A stretch of DNA of 62,879 bases. It comes from an uncultured SAR116 cluster alpha proteobacterium. Its GTDB lineage: Bacteria > Pseudomonadota > Alphaproteobacteria > Puniceispirillales > GCA-002684695. Of the stretch, positions 43,266 through 50,649 are shown in pieces. Position 1 is the stretch's first letter. Each line of letters starts with the position of its first letter. The notes under the pieces were generated by a model. That model saw nothing but the letters and a program-made list of their open reading frames with translations. It was not told the origin of the DNA and ran no database searches. The translations under genes were made by a program, and so were the position numbers. The DNA is taken from contig CACAIE010000007.1 of the NCBI GenBank assembly GCA_902532475.1, positions 1-62,879 of the forward strand. Reading direction: 5' to 3'.

Positions 43266-45104
43266 TTAAAATGCTCCCTTAGATTTCAATTCGGTGTATT
43301 TTTGTTCGTTCATCCACCAAAAATCAAGCAACCCCATATCATATGGTGGAAGGTTTTTAGGGTGTTCATAGAAATCGTAGTACGCAACCGTATGAACATT
43401 CTTGAACCATTGCGGTATCCAAAAATAATATGATCTTAAAATACGATCTAGAGCACGAACTGAAACTTTTAAATCTTCACGTGTTTCTGCTGCCATAACA
43501 ATTTCAATTAACGTATCAATAGCCTCGCTTTTAATTCCGGCTTTATTAAAAATTGAAACATCTGCAGTTTCAGATCCAAAATATTGTTTTAGGCCACTTC
43601 CAGGTGTAAAAGACATAGGAAAATTTCCAACTATAATATCAAAATCAAAGGATCTTTCGCGCTCAGTCATTTGAGCGTTATCAATTTTTGTATGTTTTGC
43701 ATTTACTCCTAACGCTTTTAAATTTTCAATAAATGGTTCAATAATTCTTGTAAAGGCTTGTGAGTCATTCAATATTTCAACATCTAAAGTTTCACCTTTG
43801 TTATTTTTCCTGAGCCCGTCATCTCCTACTTCCCAACCTGCTTCATCCAGTAGTTTAGATGCTAGTCTTAGATTTTTTCTATCGAGCTGTTTTGTTGAAG
43901 ATACAGCGGCGGAAGCAACGTTCTCTGAAAGAACTCCTTCAGGTAATAAATTTTTTAATGGTTTTAAGATATTTAGCTCATCGGTTGAGGGAAAGCTAGT
44001 CGCAGACATGTCGCTATTTTCCCAAAATGAATTAATACGTGCATATAAGTCATAAAATAATGTTTTATTTGACCATTCAAAGTTAAACATTAATCCAAGT
44101 GCTTTTCTAACTTTAACATCTTCAAATTTCTCTCTCCTCAAATTTATAATAAAAGATTGTCCAGGAGCCATATCACCGCTTGGTAATAATGTTTTTGTCA
44201 CCCACTTTTTTTCAATTGCTGGAAAGTCATAACCTGTTGCCCATAATTTAGACATATACTCTGTTCTGAACGTATAGCTGCCACCTTTAAAACCCTCAAA
44301 AGCTGCGTTATAGTCTGCAAAATATTCTATTCTTATACTGTCAAAATTATTTCTTCCTTTATTTATTGGTAAGTTTGAGCCCCAGTAATCTGGGTTTCTT
44401 TTATATATAATCGTTTGGCCAACATCCATAGTATCCAAAATATAGGGTCCTGATCCTATTGCAGGCTTTAAAGTTGATGCTTCGAAATCTGCTCCAGAAT
44501 TTTCGTAATATGACTTTGAAAATATAGGCAGAGAGCCTGCGGAAGCAGGTAAATCACGAGTCGGGATACCAGTCTTGAAAGTAAATTTTATTTTATGTGG
44601 ATTGATTATTATAACATCCTCAATTTCTTTTTCTATTACTGCCCTAAAAGAAGGCAAGCCTTTATCTTTTAGCAAATTGAAAGAAAATAAAACGTCTTCA
44701 GCTGTAAGAGGAGTTCCATCTGAAAATCGAGCTTCAGGTCTCATATTAAAAATAACCCATGAACGGTCTTTTGGATATTCAAGACTTTCGGCTACTAACC
44801 CGTAAGCAGAATCAATTTCATCAGATGTTCCGGTTAATAAACTTTCAAAAAATATTGAAGAAAGGCTCCCTGAGCGTCCTTTTGTTGTATATGGATGCAT
44901 TGAGTCAAAGGAGCCAAAAGCCCATATTGATACTTCCCCACCTTTTGGTGCACTAGGGTTCACGTAATCTAGATGTTTAAAATTATTTTTATATTTTAAG
45001 TCACCAAAAGTTGAAATACCATGTGCTATAATTACTTGTTCTTCTGCATTTGCAAACTTTGTTAAAGTTAGAATTACAAGAATGATATTGAAAAGAACAA
45101 ACAA
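43266..45104 (-). CDS. yejA: ABC transporter substrate-binding protein YejA
   Basis: This product of about 612 residues is a large SBP_bac_5 protein of the YejA type, with HGISTFGDLKYKNNFKHLDY, VNPSAPKGGEVSIWAFGSFD, SGPYILDTMDVGQTIIYKRN and a C-terminal YDMGLLDFWW. The N-terminus is a signal peptide ending KFANA. No ATG exists in frame, so the TTG at 45104 is nominal and lacks a ribosome site. A well-placed AGGAG-ATG (ATG 45142-45144) lies upstream in another frame, separated by a run of seven T (45132-45138 on the plus strand). Six T would join it in frame and give a good signal peptide. Confidence 0.85.
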   Translation of the reverse strand: MFVLFNIILVILTLTKFANAEEQVIIAHGISTFGDLKYKNNFKHLDYVNPSAPKGGEVSIWAFGSFDSMHPYTTKGRSGSLSSIFFESLLTGTSDEIDSAYGLVAESLEYPKDRSWVIFNMRPEARFSDGTPLTAEDVLFSFNLLKDKGLPSFRAVIEKEIEDVIIINPHKIKFTFKTGIPTRDLPASAGSLPIFSKSYYENSGADFEASTLKPAIGSGPYILDTMDVGQTIIYKRNPDYWGSNLPINKGRNNFDSIRIEYFADYNAAFEGFKGGSYTFRTEYMSKLWATGYDFPAIEKKWVTKTLLPSGDMAPGQSFIINLRREKFEDVKVRKALGLMFNFEWSNKTLFYDLYARINSFWENSDMSATSFPSTDELNILKPLKNLLPEGVLSENVASAAVSSTKQLDRKNLRLASKLLDEAGWEVGDDGLRKNNKGETLDVEILNDSQAFTRIIEPFIENLKALGVNAKHTKIDNAQMTERERSFDFDIIVGNFPMSFTPGSGLKQYFGSETADVSIFNKAGIKSEAIDTLIEIVMAAETREDLKVSVRALDRILRSYYFWIPQWFKNVHTVAYYDFYEHPKNLPPYDMGLLDFWWMNEQKYTELKSKGAF

Positions 45105-45310
45105 GCTTTTATATAAAGATGAAAACCTAGCAAAAAAAGAACATCCAATTTCTCCTATAGAAAATTTTATTTAAATTCATTTTAACCAATGATTTTACAT
45201 TAATATATTATTTATACTATTTACTAATAAATTTAAAGATATGATCAAAAGTAATATTTTTATAAATAACTTAAAATAGTCTTCCGGTACCTTGAAAACA
45301 ATTAGTTTTC

Positions 45311-45535
45311 CTAATTTTGTTTCGGCAGACATATGGTGAATTTGGTTTTTGGTGATCTTTCAAGATTAATAGTACCTTTACTCAACCTTACAATTTCTGC
45401 AACGATCGCTAGTCCTAAACCTGAGCCAGCACTTTCAGTGCCTTGGCTAAAACGCTCAAATATACTCTGTGAATGCTTTTCTTCGATTTGATCACCATCA
45501 TTCTCTACAGACAAATATATTATATAGATAACCAA
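45311..45535 (-). pseudogene. remnant of a sensor histidine kinase (C-terminal ATPase part)
   Basis: Only the end of a HATPase_c domain is left: VENDGDQIEEKHSQSIFERF (G1 box region) and GTESAGSGLGLAIVAEIVRL (G2 box), then the terminal beta strands. There is no N-box, dimerisation or sensor domain, because the TauE/SafE gene starts its own end at 45520. The nominal ATG at 45535 lies in the TauE gene and the first residues (MVIYIIY) do not belong to a kinase. The piece seems to be a degraded relic after a rearrangement, not a working gene. Confidence 0.65.
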
Positions 45536-46272
45536 ATAAGCCGAAGTCCAAGTAAGAAAATTGTTGAATATATTACAAAGAAAAAAATACTATCAGAAAT
45601 TTTATTATTAATTAACTTTCCAATAAAAATACCAAAAAACGTTATTGGAACAAAACAAATTGTTAATCCTAAAATTTCTTTATCGAAAAGTCCTAAAATG
45701 AAGTAGGGGATTAACTTTATTATATTGGTAATCCCAAAAAAAACAGCAACGGTCCCCATAAAAGTTTGCCTGCTTAAACTTAGTGGAAATAAGTACATGG
45801 CTATTGGTGGTAACCCCGAATGAATTATAAAACTAGAAAAACCGCCTACTCCACCTAAAAACACTCCTATTAAGGGATGAATTAATTTTTTAGGCCGTTT
45901 TATTAGTTTATTGATTAAAGTATCAAGCACTAAAAAGACTGCTAAAAAACCCACTATCAATGATATAACTGCATTTGATATAAAATTAATTATAAAATAA
46001 GTCAGCGTAATACCAACTATTACGCCCGGAAGAAGAACCTTCAGGCTCTCCCAATGGATGTTTTTCCTGTAAATCCAGACTGACAATGGATCTGAAATTA
46101 TTAATAGAGGCAATAAAAAAGCCGCCGCCCTAATGGGTTCAAGAATTTGCGCAGCTATAACTGCAGAGGCTAAACCAAAGCCACCACCTAATCCTCCCCT
46201 TGAAAGACCAACAAAAAATGATGATATGCTTAGGATAAAATATAATTCAAAAGTTTGACTAATCATATTCAA
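45520..46272 (-). CDS. TauE/SafE-family membrane permease (sulfite/organosulfonate exporter type)
   Basis: This 250-residue protein has about eight hydrophobic helices and the paired family motifs FFVGLSRGGLGGGFGLASAV near the N-terminus and FLGGVGGFSSFIIHSGLPPI in the middle. TauE/SafE proteins export sulfite, sulfoacetate or other small anions. No sulfur gene is adjacent, so its substrate is unknown. It lies 29 bases downstream of alaX on the same strand and is likely co-transcribed. Its 3' end overlaps the kinase remnant, suggesting the junction of an old deletion. Confidence 0.85.
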   Translation of the reverse strand: MNMISQTFELYFILSISSFFVGLSRGGLGGGFGLASAVIAAQILEPIRAAAFLLPLLIISDPLSVWIYRKNIHWESLKVLLPGVIVGITLTYFIINFISNAVISLIVGFLAVFLVLDTLINKLIKRPKKLIHPLIGVFLGGVGGFSSFIIHSGLPPIAMYLFPLSLSRQTFMGTVAVFFGITNIIKLIPYFILGLFDKEILGLTICFVPITFFGIFIGKLINNKISDSIFFFVIYSTIFLLGLRLIWLSI

Positions 46273-46301
46273 TTGGTCAGTTAAATTTTATAAGGTGTAT
46301 T

Positions 46302-47012
46302 TTAAGCTAGTGAAACAACAATTCTTTTGTTTAATTTTCCTTTGTTCTCAACTTTTGTAATTTCGACTAAACCAATTTCAGATGTGTTTTTAACGTGCGT
46401 GCCTCCGCAAGGTTGATAATCTATATTATCGCCTATCTTTACCATTCTGATTTTACCAGCTCCCCGGGGTGGGGCTACAGACATAGTCCTCACAAGATCA
46501 GGATTTTTATCCAACTCCGTATCAGAAATCCACGAATCAGTTACAGCATGATTGCCTTGAATAAGTTCATTTAGATTATTTTTTACCTCCTCTTTGTTGG
46601 GTTTGTAATCGAGGTTAAAGTCTAATCTTCCTTTGTAATCCGTAACTGAGCCTCCTGTCACTTGCGCTTTAACCAAGGAGCACAATAGATGAAGACAAGT
46701 ATGCATTTTCATTAATCTGTACCTTCTATCCCAATCAATTACGCACTCAACTTTATCGTTTATATTTAAATCTATGTCGCCATTAGTGATATGCTTTATT
46801 AATTTACCGTCCCTAATTGTATTAATGATTTCTATTTCACGGTCTTTTGTTTTTATGAAACCTGTATCCCCTAGCTGACCACCTCCTTCAGCATAGAATA
46901 TAGTTTGATCCAGTTGAAGCCAATTATCCTTAACATTAACGATTAATGAGTCGCATTTTATTATATATGGGTTTTCTTTAAAAACTTCTTTTGTGAGGGT
47001 CTGATCCATCAT
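46302..47012 (-). CDS. alaX: alanyl-tRNA editing protein AlaX
   Basis: This 236-residue stand-alone editing domain is related to the AlaRS second domain. The zinc/catalytic motifs HTCLHLLCSL (HxxxH) and PCGGTHVKNTSEIG (CxxxH) are both present, and AEGGGQLGDTG is the typical N-terminal motif. It hydrolyses Ser- or Gly-tRNA(Ala) in the cytoplasm. AGGTTAA precedes the ATG. A 17-codon open frame with its own ribosome site lies 69 bases upstream and may act in cis. Confidence 0.9.
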   Translation of the reverse strand: MMDQTLTKEVFKENPYIIKCDSLIVNVKDNWLQLDQTIFYAEGGGQLGDTGFIKTKDREIEIINTIRDGKLIKHITNGDIDLNINDKVECVIDWDRRYRLMKMHTCLHLLCSLVKAQVTGGSVTDYKGRLDFNLDYKPNKEEVKNNLNELIQGNHAVTDSWISDTELDKNPDLVRTMSVAPPRGAGKIRMVKIGDNIDYQPCGGTHVKNTSEIGLVEITKVENKGKLNKRIVVSLA

Positions 47013-47081
47013 TTAACCTATATAATAATTTAATTTGTTAGAGTTGGCATAATATTTGCTTTTTTACAAATAGCTAAGAAT

Positions 47082-47135
47082 TTAAATAAGATTTGAATGG
47101 TTTTTTGACAATCTAATAGTTTTAAATTTGCGCAT
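47082..47135 (-). CDS. possible 17-residue leader peptide upstream of alaX
   Basis: The frame ATG 47135 to TAA 47082 encodes MRKFKTIRLSKNHSNLI, a basic peptide. AAAGGAG lies about 8 bases before the ATG, a better ribosome site than that of alaX. A stem-loop lies just upstream of this site. A translated leader or degenerate gene start are both possible. It is too short for statistical support. Confidence 0.3.
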   Translation of the reverse strand: MRKFKTIRLSKNHSNLI

Positions 47136-47158
47136 TATTTATTTTCTCCTTTATAACT

Positions 47159-47184
47159 AGTCCCAATTTATTGGGACTTTTTTT
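47159..47184 (+). terminator. terminator-like stem-loop upstream of alaX
   Basis: AGTCCCAA (47159-47166) pairs with TTGGGACT (47171-47178) over a 4-base loop and is followed on the plus strand by a run of seven T (47178-47184). This is a textbook Rho-independent terminator for plus-strand RNA, but no plus-strand gene lies upstream within several kilobases. It may end a small RNA, stop antisense transcription into the next unit, or be a structured leader element on the minus strand. Confidence 0.55.
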
Positions 47185-47496
47185 ATTTTTGATTAATTAC
47201 TTGGTTTTGTCATTTTATTGACAGAAAAATGATTAATTAATGTTTATATTTTAAAAAAAAGTAAAAATTCCTTTTTTCTTTTTTTTGTTAATTATGAATA
47301 TTTGCCCAATTTTAACTCTATTCAAAGCTTACACAAAGTTTGAGATTTATTTTATGTTGCATAATTGCAACATTAACACAACATATAGTATTAAAAATGA
47401 TTTTTTATACTAGTTGTATAAAGCACATTTTTGGTATTTGCATATCACAAGACTAATATTGGTCTTTTATATTATAACGATAATTGGAGGTTACTC
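47185..47496. promoter_or_regulatory. AT-rich leader before the two small membrane proteins
   Basis: This stretch of about 310 bases shows no coding potential. It holds a 20-base palindrome (47354-47373), a second imperfect palindrome AAGACTAATATTGGTCTT just before the ribosome site (about 47447-47464), and many A/T runs. The length and symmetry point to a regulated, perhaps strong, promoter and a structured 5' leader for the small genes that follow. No clear -35/-10 pair could be fixed. Confidence 0.45.
47354..47373. promoter_or_regulatory. 8-bp-arm palindrome, probable operator
   Basis: ATGTTGCA and TGCAACAT are perfect inverted arms around TAAT. The half-site TGCAA resembles that of alphaproteobacterial Fur/Mur-type or other dimeric regulators, but the regulator cannot be named from this alone. 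It lies about 120 bases before the first small gene. Confidence 0.45.
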
Positions 47497-47715
47497 ATGA
47501 TTGACAAGGCAAAAGGCACTATTGGTGGCTTAACAGACTTAGGTCTGGCTCTATTAGCCTTAGCAATTGTTCTAACATTGCTTGTTGGAGCTGGAAACAT
47601 GGCATTCTTTGGTGGTGTTGTAGGAAACATCACAGCTTTGGTTGCTGAACTAGGAAGTTCAGGTCTACCAGGATTGGTTGCTGTGGGTATTATTCTTTGG
47701 CTTTTCCAAAGATAG
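47497..47715 (+). CDS. 72-residue two-helix membrane protein (unknown)
   Basis: The ATG at 47497 follows the strong site TTGGAGGTTACTC; a longer in-frame reading from 47431 has no ribosome site. The protein is a glycine-rich hairpin of two hydrophobic helices (LTDLGLALLALAIVLTLLVG and ITALVAELGSSGLPGLVAVG..) with a basic end (LWLFQR). It has the size and outline of an ATP-synthase-c-like or holin-like hairpin but matches neither by key residues. The next gene is a likely distant paralogue. Function unknown. Confidence 0.75.
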   Translation: MIDKAKGTIGGLTDLGLALLALAIVLTLLVGAGNMAFFGGVVGNITALVAELGSSGLPGLVAVGIILWLFQR

Positions 47716-47757
47716 ATACTTTTAGCTCTGTTTTAGCAATCAATATGCTGATGGCAT

Positions 47758-48006
47758 ATGAACAATAAAATTATAGATAACTTGCGAAGTTTCAGTACTT
47801 TTGTTTTAGAACTAAGCAGGGCAGGTATACTAATAGTTTTATTGATAGTTCTAGTTTTTCTCCTTTTAGGAGATGGGTCAGGGCCATATGTTCAATCAGT
47901 TATTCTTAATATTGGGGAACTTATAAGCATTATAACAAGTGAAGCGATTATAGGAATTGCTGTAGTTTTATTAGCTTGGTTTATGGTTTCCAATATGAAA
48001 AGATAA
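47758..48006 (+). CDS. 82-residue two-helix membrane protein, likely paralogue of the previous one
   Basis: The protein has a polar N-terminus (MNNKIIDNLRSFSTFVLELS), a strong hydrophobic helix (ILIVLLIVLVFLLLGDG), a short turn, then NIGELISIITSEAIIGIAVV.. ending WFMVSNMKR. The order helix, LxxG-G, N-I-x-x-L, helix, W-F, basic tail parallels the preceding gene. The ribosome site is weak (CTGATGGC), so it may be made at a lower level. A terminator follows at 48055. The two probably form one membrane unit or a two-peptide system; no function is known to me. Confidence 0.7.
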   Translation: MNNKIIDNLRSFSTFVLELSRAGILIVLLIVLVFLLLGDGSGPYVQSVILNIGELISIITSEAIIGIAVVLLAWFMVSNMKR

Positions 48007-48054
48007 ATTGTTAGTAAAAACAAGTTAGAGCTAAGTAATTAACTTTAATTTATT

Positions 48055-48084
48055 AAGGGTGATATTATTAATATCACCCTTTTT
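48055..48084. terminator. Rho-independent terminator, bidirectional
   Basis: AAGGGTGATATT and AATATCACCCTT form a 12-base stem with a 3-base loop (48055-48081), followed by T residues. It ends the small-protein transcript and faces the convergent cyclic-nucleotide-binding gene, whose stop lies at the same place. Confidence 0.88.
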
Positions 48085-48436
48085 ATTTTGATCCCAATGT
48101 TTTTGGTTTTTCCACATCCCTTAATCTGACAGAGAGCAATCTTAAAAGCCCCCTTAGGAAGGGGTCGGCTTCACTTAATCTCTTTTCATATTCAGCTTTA
48201 GATAATGAAACAACCGTACAATCAGACATACATCTTGCACCTGCCATTCTTAACTTATCTTCAATAACTCCCATTTCCCCAAAAATCTCATTTTCTCCAA
48301 CAGGGAAACTTGGGTTCTTACTAGTGTTATCAGGTAAAAAAATTCCGATTTCACCCTTAACTAATAAAAATAAATATCCTGCCTGGTCTCCTGACCTGAA
48401 AACGTATTGGCCTTGTTTAAACTCTAGTTTTTCCAT
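48083..48436 (-). CDS. stand-alone cyclic nucleotide-binding domain protein
   Basis: This 117-residue protein is a single CRP-type cNMP-binding beta-roll (FKQGQYVFRSGDQAGYLFLL, then FGEMGVIEDKLRMAGARCMS). The glycine-rich turn and the FGEMGVI phosphate-binding cassette are kept, and ARCMSDC replaces the usual R-S/T-A pair loosely. No DNA-binding domain follows, so it is not a transcription factor on its own. It lies 18 bases downstream of the metallo-beta-lactamase-fold gene, and the two are probably one functional unit. Ligand binding is likely but unproven. Confidence 0.82.
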   Translation of the reverse strand: MEKLEFKQGQYVFRSGDQAGYLFLLVKGEIGIFLPDNTSKNPSFPVGENEIFGEMGVIEDKLRMAGARCMSDCTVVSLSKAEYEKRLSEADPFLRGLLRLLSVRLRDVEKPKTLGSK

Positions 48437-48454
48437 TTAATTAAGCTTGCCCTT

Positions 48455-49243
48455 CTATATTTTTATGATTTGACCCTCTCGAGCCAAAAAAAGTCTTTTA
48501 TTATTTATGTCTCTTTCTAATATCATCATTGCCTTATCATCTCGGTAAGGACTGTGATGGCATATTCCAAGTTTTTGAGCACCCGTATTATCTAAAAAAT
48601 CATTTCCTTGTTCAATTGACGAGTGTCCCCAACCTTTTCTCATGGATAATTCATCAGAAGTAAACATTCCATCCCAAATGATTAGATCACTATCTTTAGA
48701 AGAGCTTAAAAGCTCTGAGGCAGTTTCATCATCGTATTCATGATCAAGTAAATAGCAAAATTTTCCTGAATTATTTTCAAATTTATAGCCTGAAGCACCA
48801 CCTGGATGTCTTAACTGAATGCTTGTGATTTCACAACTAGAGTTAATTATTTTTGCAGCTTCTGAAAACTCTAAGTATTTTATATGTGTTAAGTTCTCAA
48901 CTAACTCTATTGGAAAATAATGAGGGCTAAAGCAACTTCCTAAAATATCCCTTAACTCATCTTTTGAAACCAAAGCACTAGAAAAGTAAATTGGGGTGTC
49001 AGGAGATAATAAATCTCGGCAAAATGGTAATCCTTGAATATGATCAAAATGAAAGTGACTAAATAAAACTATAACAGGCACATCTTTTCTAAGTTGAACA
49101 TCTTTGAAACCGGTTCCAGCATCAAGAATCACCTGAAATTCTTTATGATTAACCTCTGTGCAAGAAGTATTACCACCAAATTTTGAAAATTCATTACCTG
49201 GGGTTGCCGTTGAACCTCTAACTCCCAAAAATTTAACTTCCAT
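48455..49243 (-). CDS. metallo-beta-lactamase-fold hydrolase
   Basis: This 262-residue protein starts MEVKFLGVRGSTATPGNEFS and has FGGNTSCTEV, LDAGTGF, the metal motif LFSHFHFDHIQGLPF and later CYLLDHEYDD and CHHSPYRDD. The pattern fits the phosphodiesterase-like MBL branch (RNase Z/PhnP/class II cAMP phosphodiesterase relatives). The ATG at 49243 has AGGAG 8 bases upstream and is preferred over one 21 bases earlier. Linked to a cNMP-binding protein, it could cleave a cyclic nucleotide; this is inference. Confidence 0.83.
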   Translation of the reverse strand: MEVKFLGVRGSTATPGNEFSKFGGNTSCTEVNHKEFQVILDAGTGFKDVQLRKDVPVIVLFSHFHFDHIQGLPFCRDLLSPDTPIYFSSALVSKDELRDILGSCFSPHYFPIELVENLTHIKYLEFSEAAKIINSSCEITSIQLRHPGGASGYKFENNSGKFCYLLDHEYDDETASELLSSSKDSDLIIWDGMFTSDELSMRKGWGHSSIEQGNDFLDNTGAQKLGICHHSPYRDDKAMMILERDINNKRLFLAREGQIIKI

Positions 49244-49469
49244 GATTGAACTCCTAAAGCCCACTTTTGAAAAGAATAGTTAATTTTTAAAACTATATAA
49301 AAATACACTTTATTTTAAATATATTATAAAATTATGATTTATAAATAAATATTTTAAACATAATTTCATTGAAATTAATTATCCATGCTGTTTCTATAGA
49401 TTTTTTAATATTTTCGACCTCTAATATTGTTACAAAAAGCAGCCGATGTGAAGTTTGATTGAATTTAAT

Positions 49470-50645
49470 TTATATACTTAAATGCTTATCAATCTCGTTT
49501 AAACGTTTAGGAACATCTTCAATTTCTGAATTCGATAATCCAGCAATCGACATTCTGAGATACATTTCCTGGTTATTGCCAAAGTAACTTCCTGGAATTG
49601 AAACCACTCCACAATTTTGAGCAAGAGTTTTAGCGATTTCACTACAATTATAGTTTTTGTAAGGATGCCTAACATAAGCAAAAAAAGATCCGATTGAAGA
49701 AATTTCCCATCCTTTTGCTAAAGGCATCTTCTCTGAAAATAACTCAGCTTTTTCCCCGATTGAATTAGACTTTTCAGGTATAAAATTTTTTAATTCAGGG
49801 AGGAAGTTTGCTACAGCATGCTGCGCTGGACGAGGAGCACATATTTGAATATTATCCATTACTTTTGAAATTTGGGATATAACAAAAGTATCAGCTGTGA
49901 TAGCACCAAGGCGATGCCCCGGGATACAACATGACTTAGAAAAGCTATAAAGTTGGATGAAGTTTGAACTCCAATTATCATTTTTAAATAAGTCATGTGG
50001 GGAGCCGTTCTCAGGATAAATGAAGTCTCTATATGTTTCATCTAATATTAAGTAGATGTTTTTTTTCTGACATAAAATCATTACCTTGTTAATTAGTTCT
50101 TTTCTATGGGCTGATCCTGTTGGGTTGCTAGGACTGACCAAAACAATTGCTTTAACTTTCGGGTTTATTTTATTTTCAATGTCATCAAGGTTTATCTCAA
50201 AATTATTATCTTGATTTAAATCAAAGTATCTAGGCTTTACCTGTAGCATTTTCAATGATAGTTTATGGCTAAAATACCCTGGATTTGAAATCATTATTTC
50301 ATCCTCAGATTGGGCCAAACAAATAACTGCGGCAATAAAAGCTTGGTTGCACCCTGAAGTGATTAAAATCTGGTTATAATTTGTAGTAGCTTTATATTTT
50401 TCATTAATATGTTTGGAATAGTTTTCCCTTAGAACTTTTTCACCTTCTATTTCACCATAAGACAGAAGATTTTTATCTGAAGCTGAATTTAGAAAATTTT
50501 TCATAAGTAAAGGGTGCGGTGGGTAAGAAGGCACGGCTTGAGACATATCTATTATATCTCCGTATTCCCCATTGTAACTTTTAGACCAAGAAAGTGCTAA
50601 AGGTATTGGTGGCTCAGATATATTTTTAATATTAGGATTAATCAT
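49470..50645 (-). CDS. PLP-dependent aminotransferase, class I/II
   Basis: This 391-residue fold-type I aminotransferase has the PLP lysine in LYSFSKSCCIPGHRLG, the cofactor Asp/Tyr in LILDETYRDFIYP, and VLVSPSNPTGSAHRKE, plus the substrate-carboxylate Arg in MYLRMSIAG near the end. It is the last gene of a six-gene minus-strand operon with RidA, hydrolase, flavin reductase, DUF1185 and CoA transferase. It may remove or transfer an amino group from a catabolic intermediate. The substrate is unknown. Confidence 0.87.
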   Translation of the reverse strand: MINPNIKNISEPPIPLALSWSKSYNGEYGDIIDMSQAVPSYPPHPLLMKNFLNSASDKNLLSYGEIEGEKVLRENYSKHINEKYKATTNYNQILITSGCNQAFIAAVICLAQSEDEIMISNPGYFSHKLSLKMLQVKPRYFDLNQDNNFEINLDDIENKINPKVKAIVLVSPSNPTGSAHRKELINKVMILCQKKNIYLILDETYRDFIYPENGSPHDLFKNDNWSSNFIQLYSFSKSCCIPGHRLGAITADTFVISQISKVMDNIQICAPRPAQHAVANFLPELKNFIPEKSNSIGEKAELFSEKMPLAKGWEISSIGSFFAYVRHPYKNYNCSEIAKTLAQNCGVVSIPGSYFGNNQEMYLRMSIAGLSNSEIEDVPKRLNEIDKHLSI

Positions 50646-50649
50646 AATA

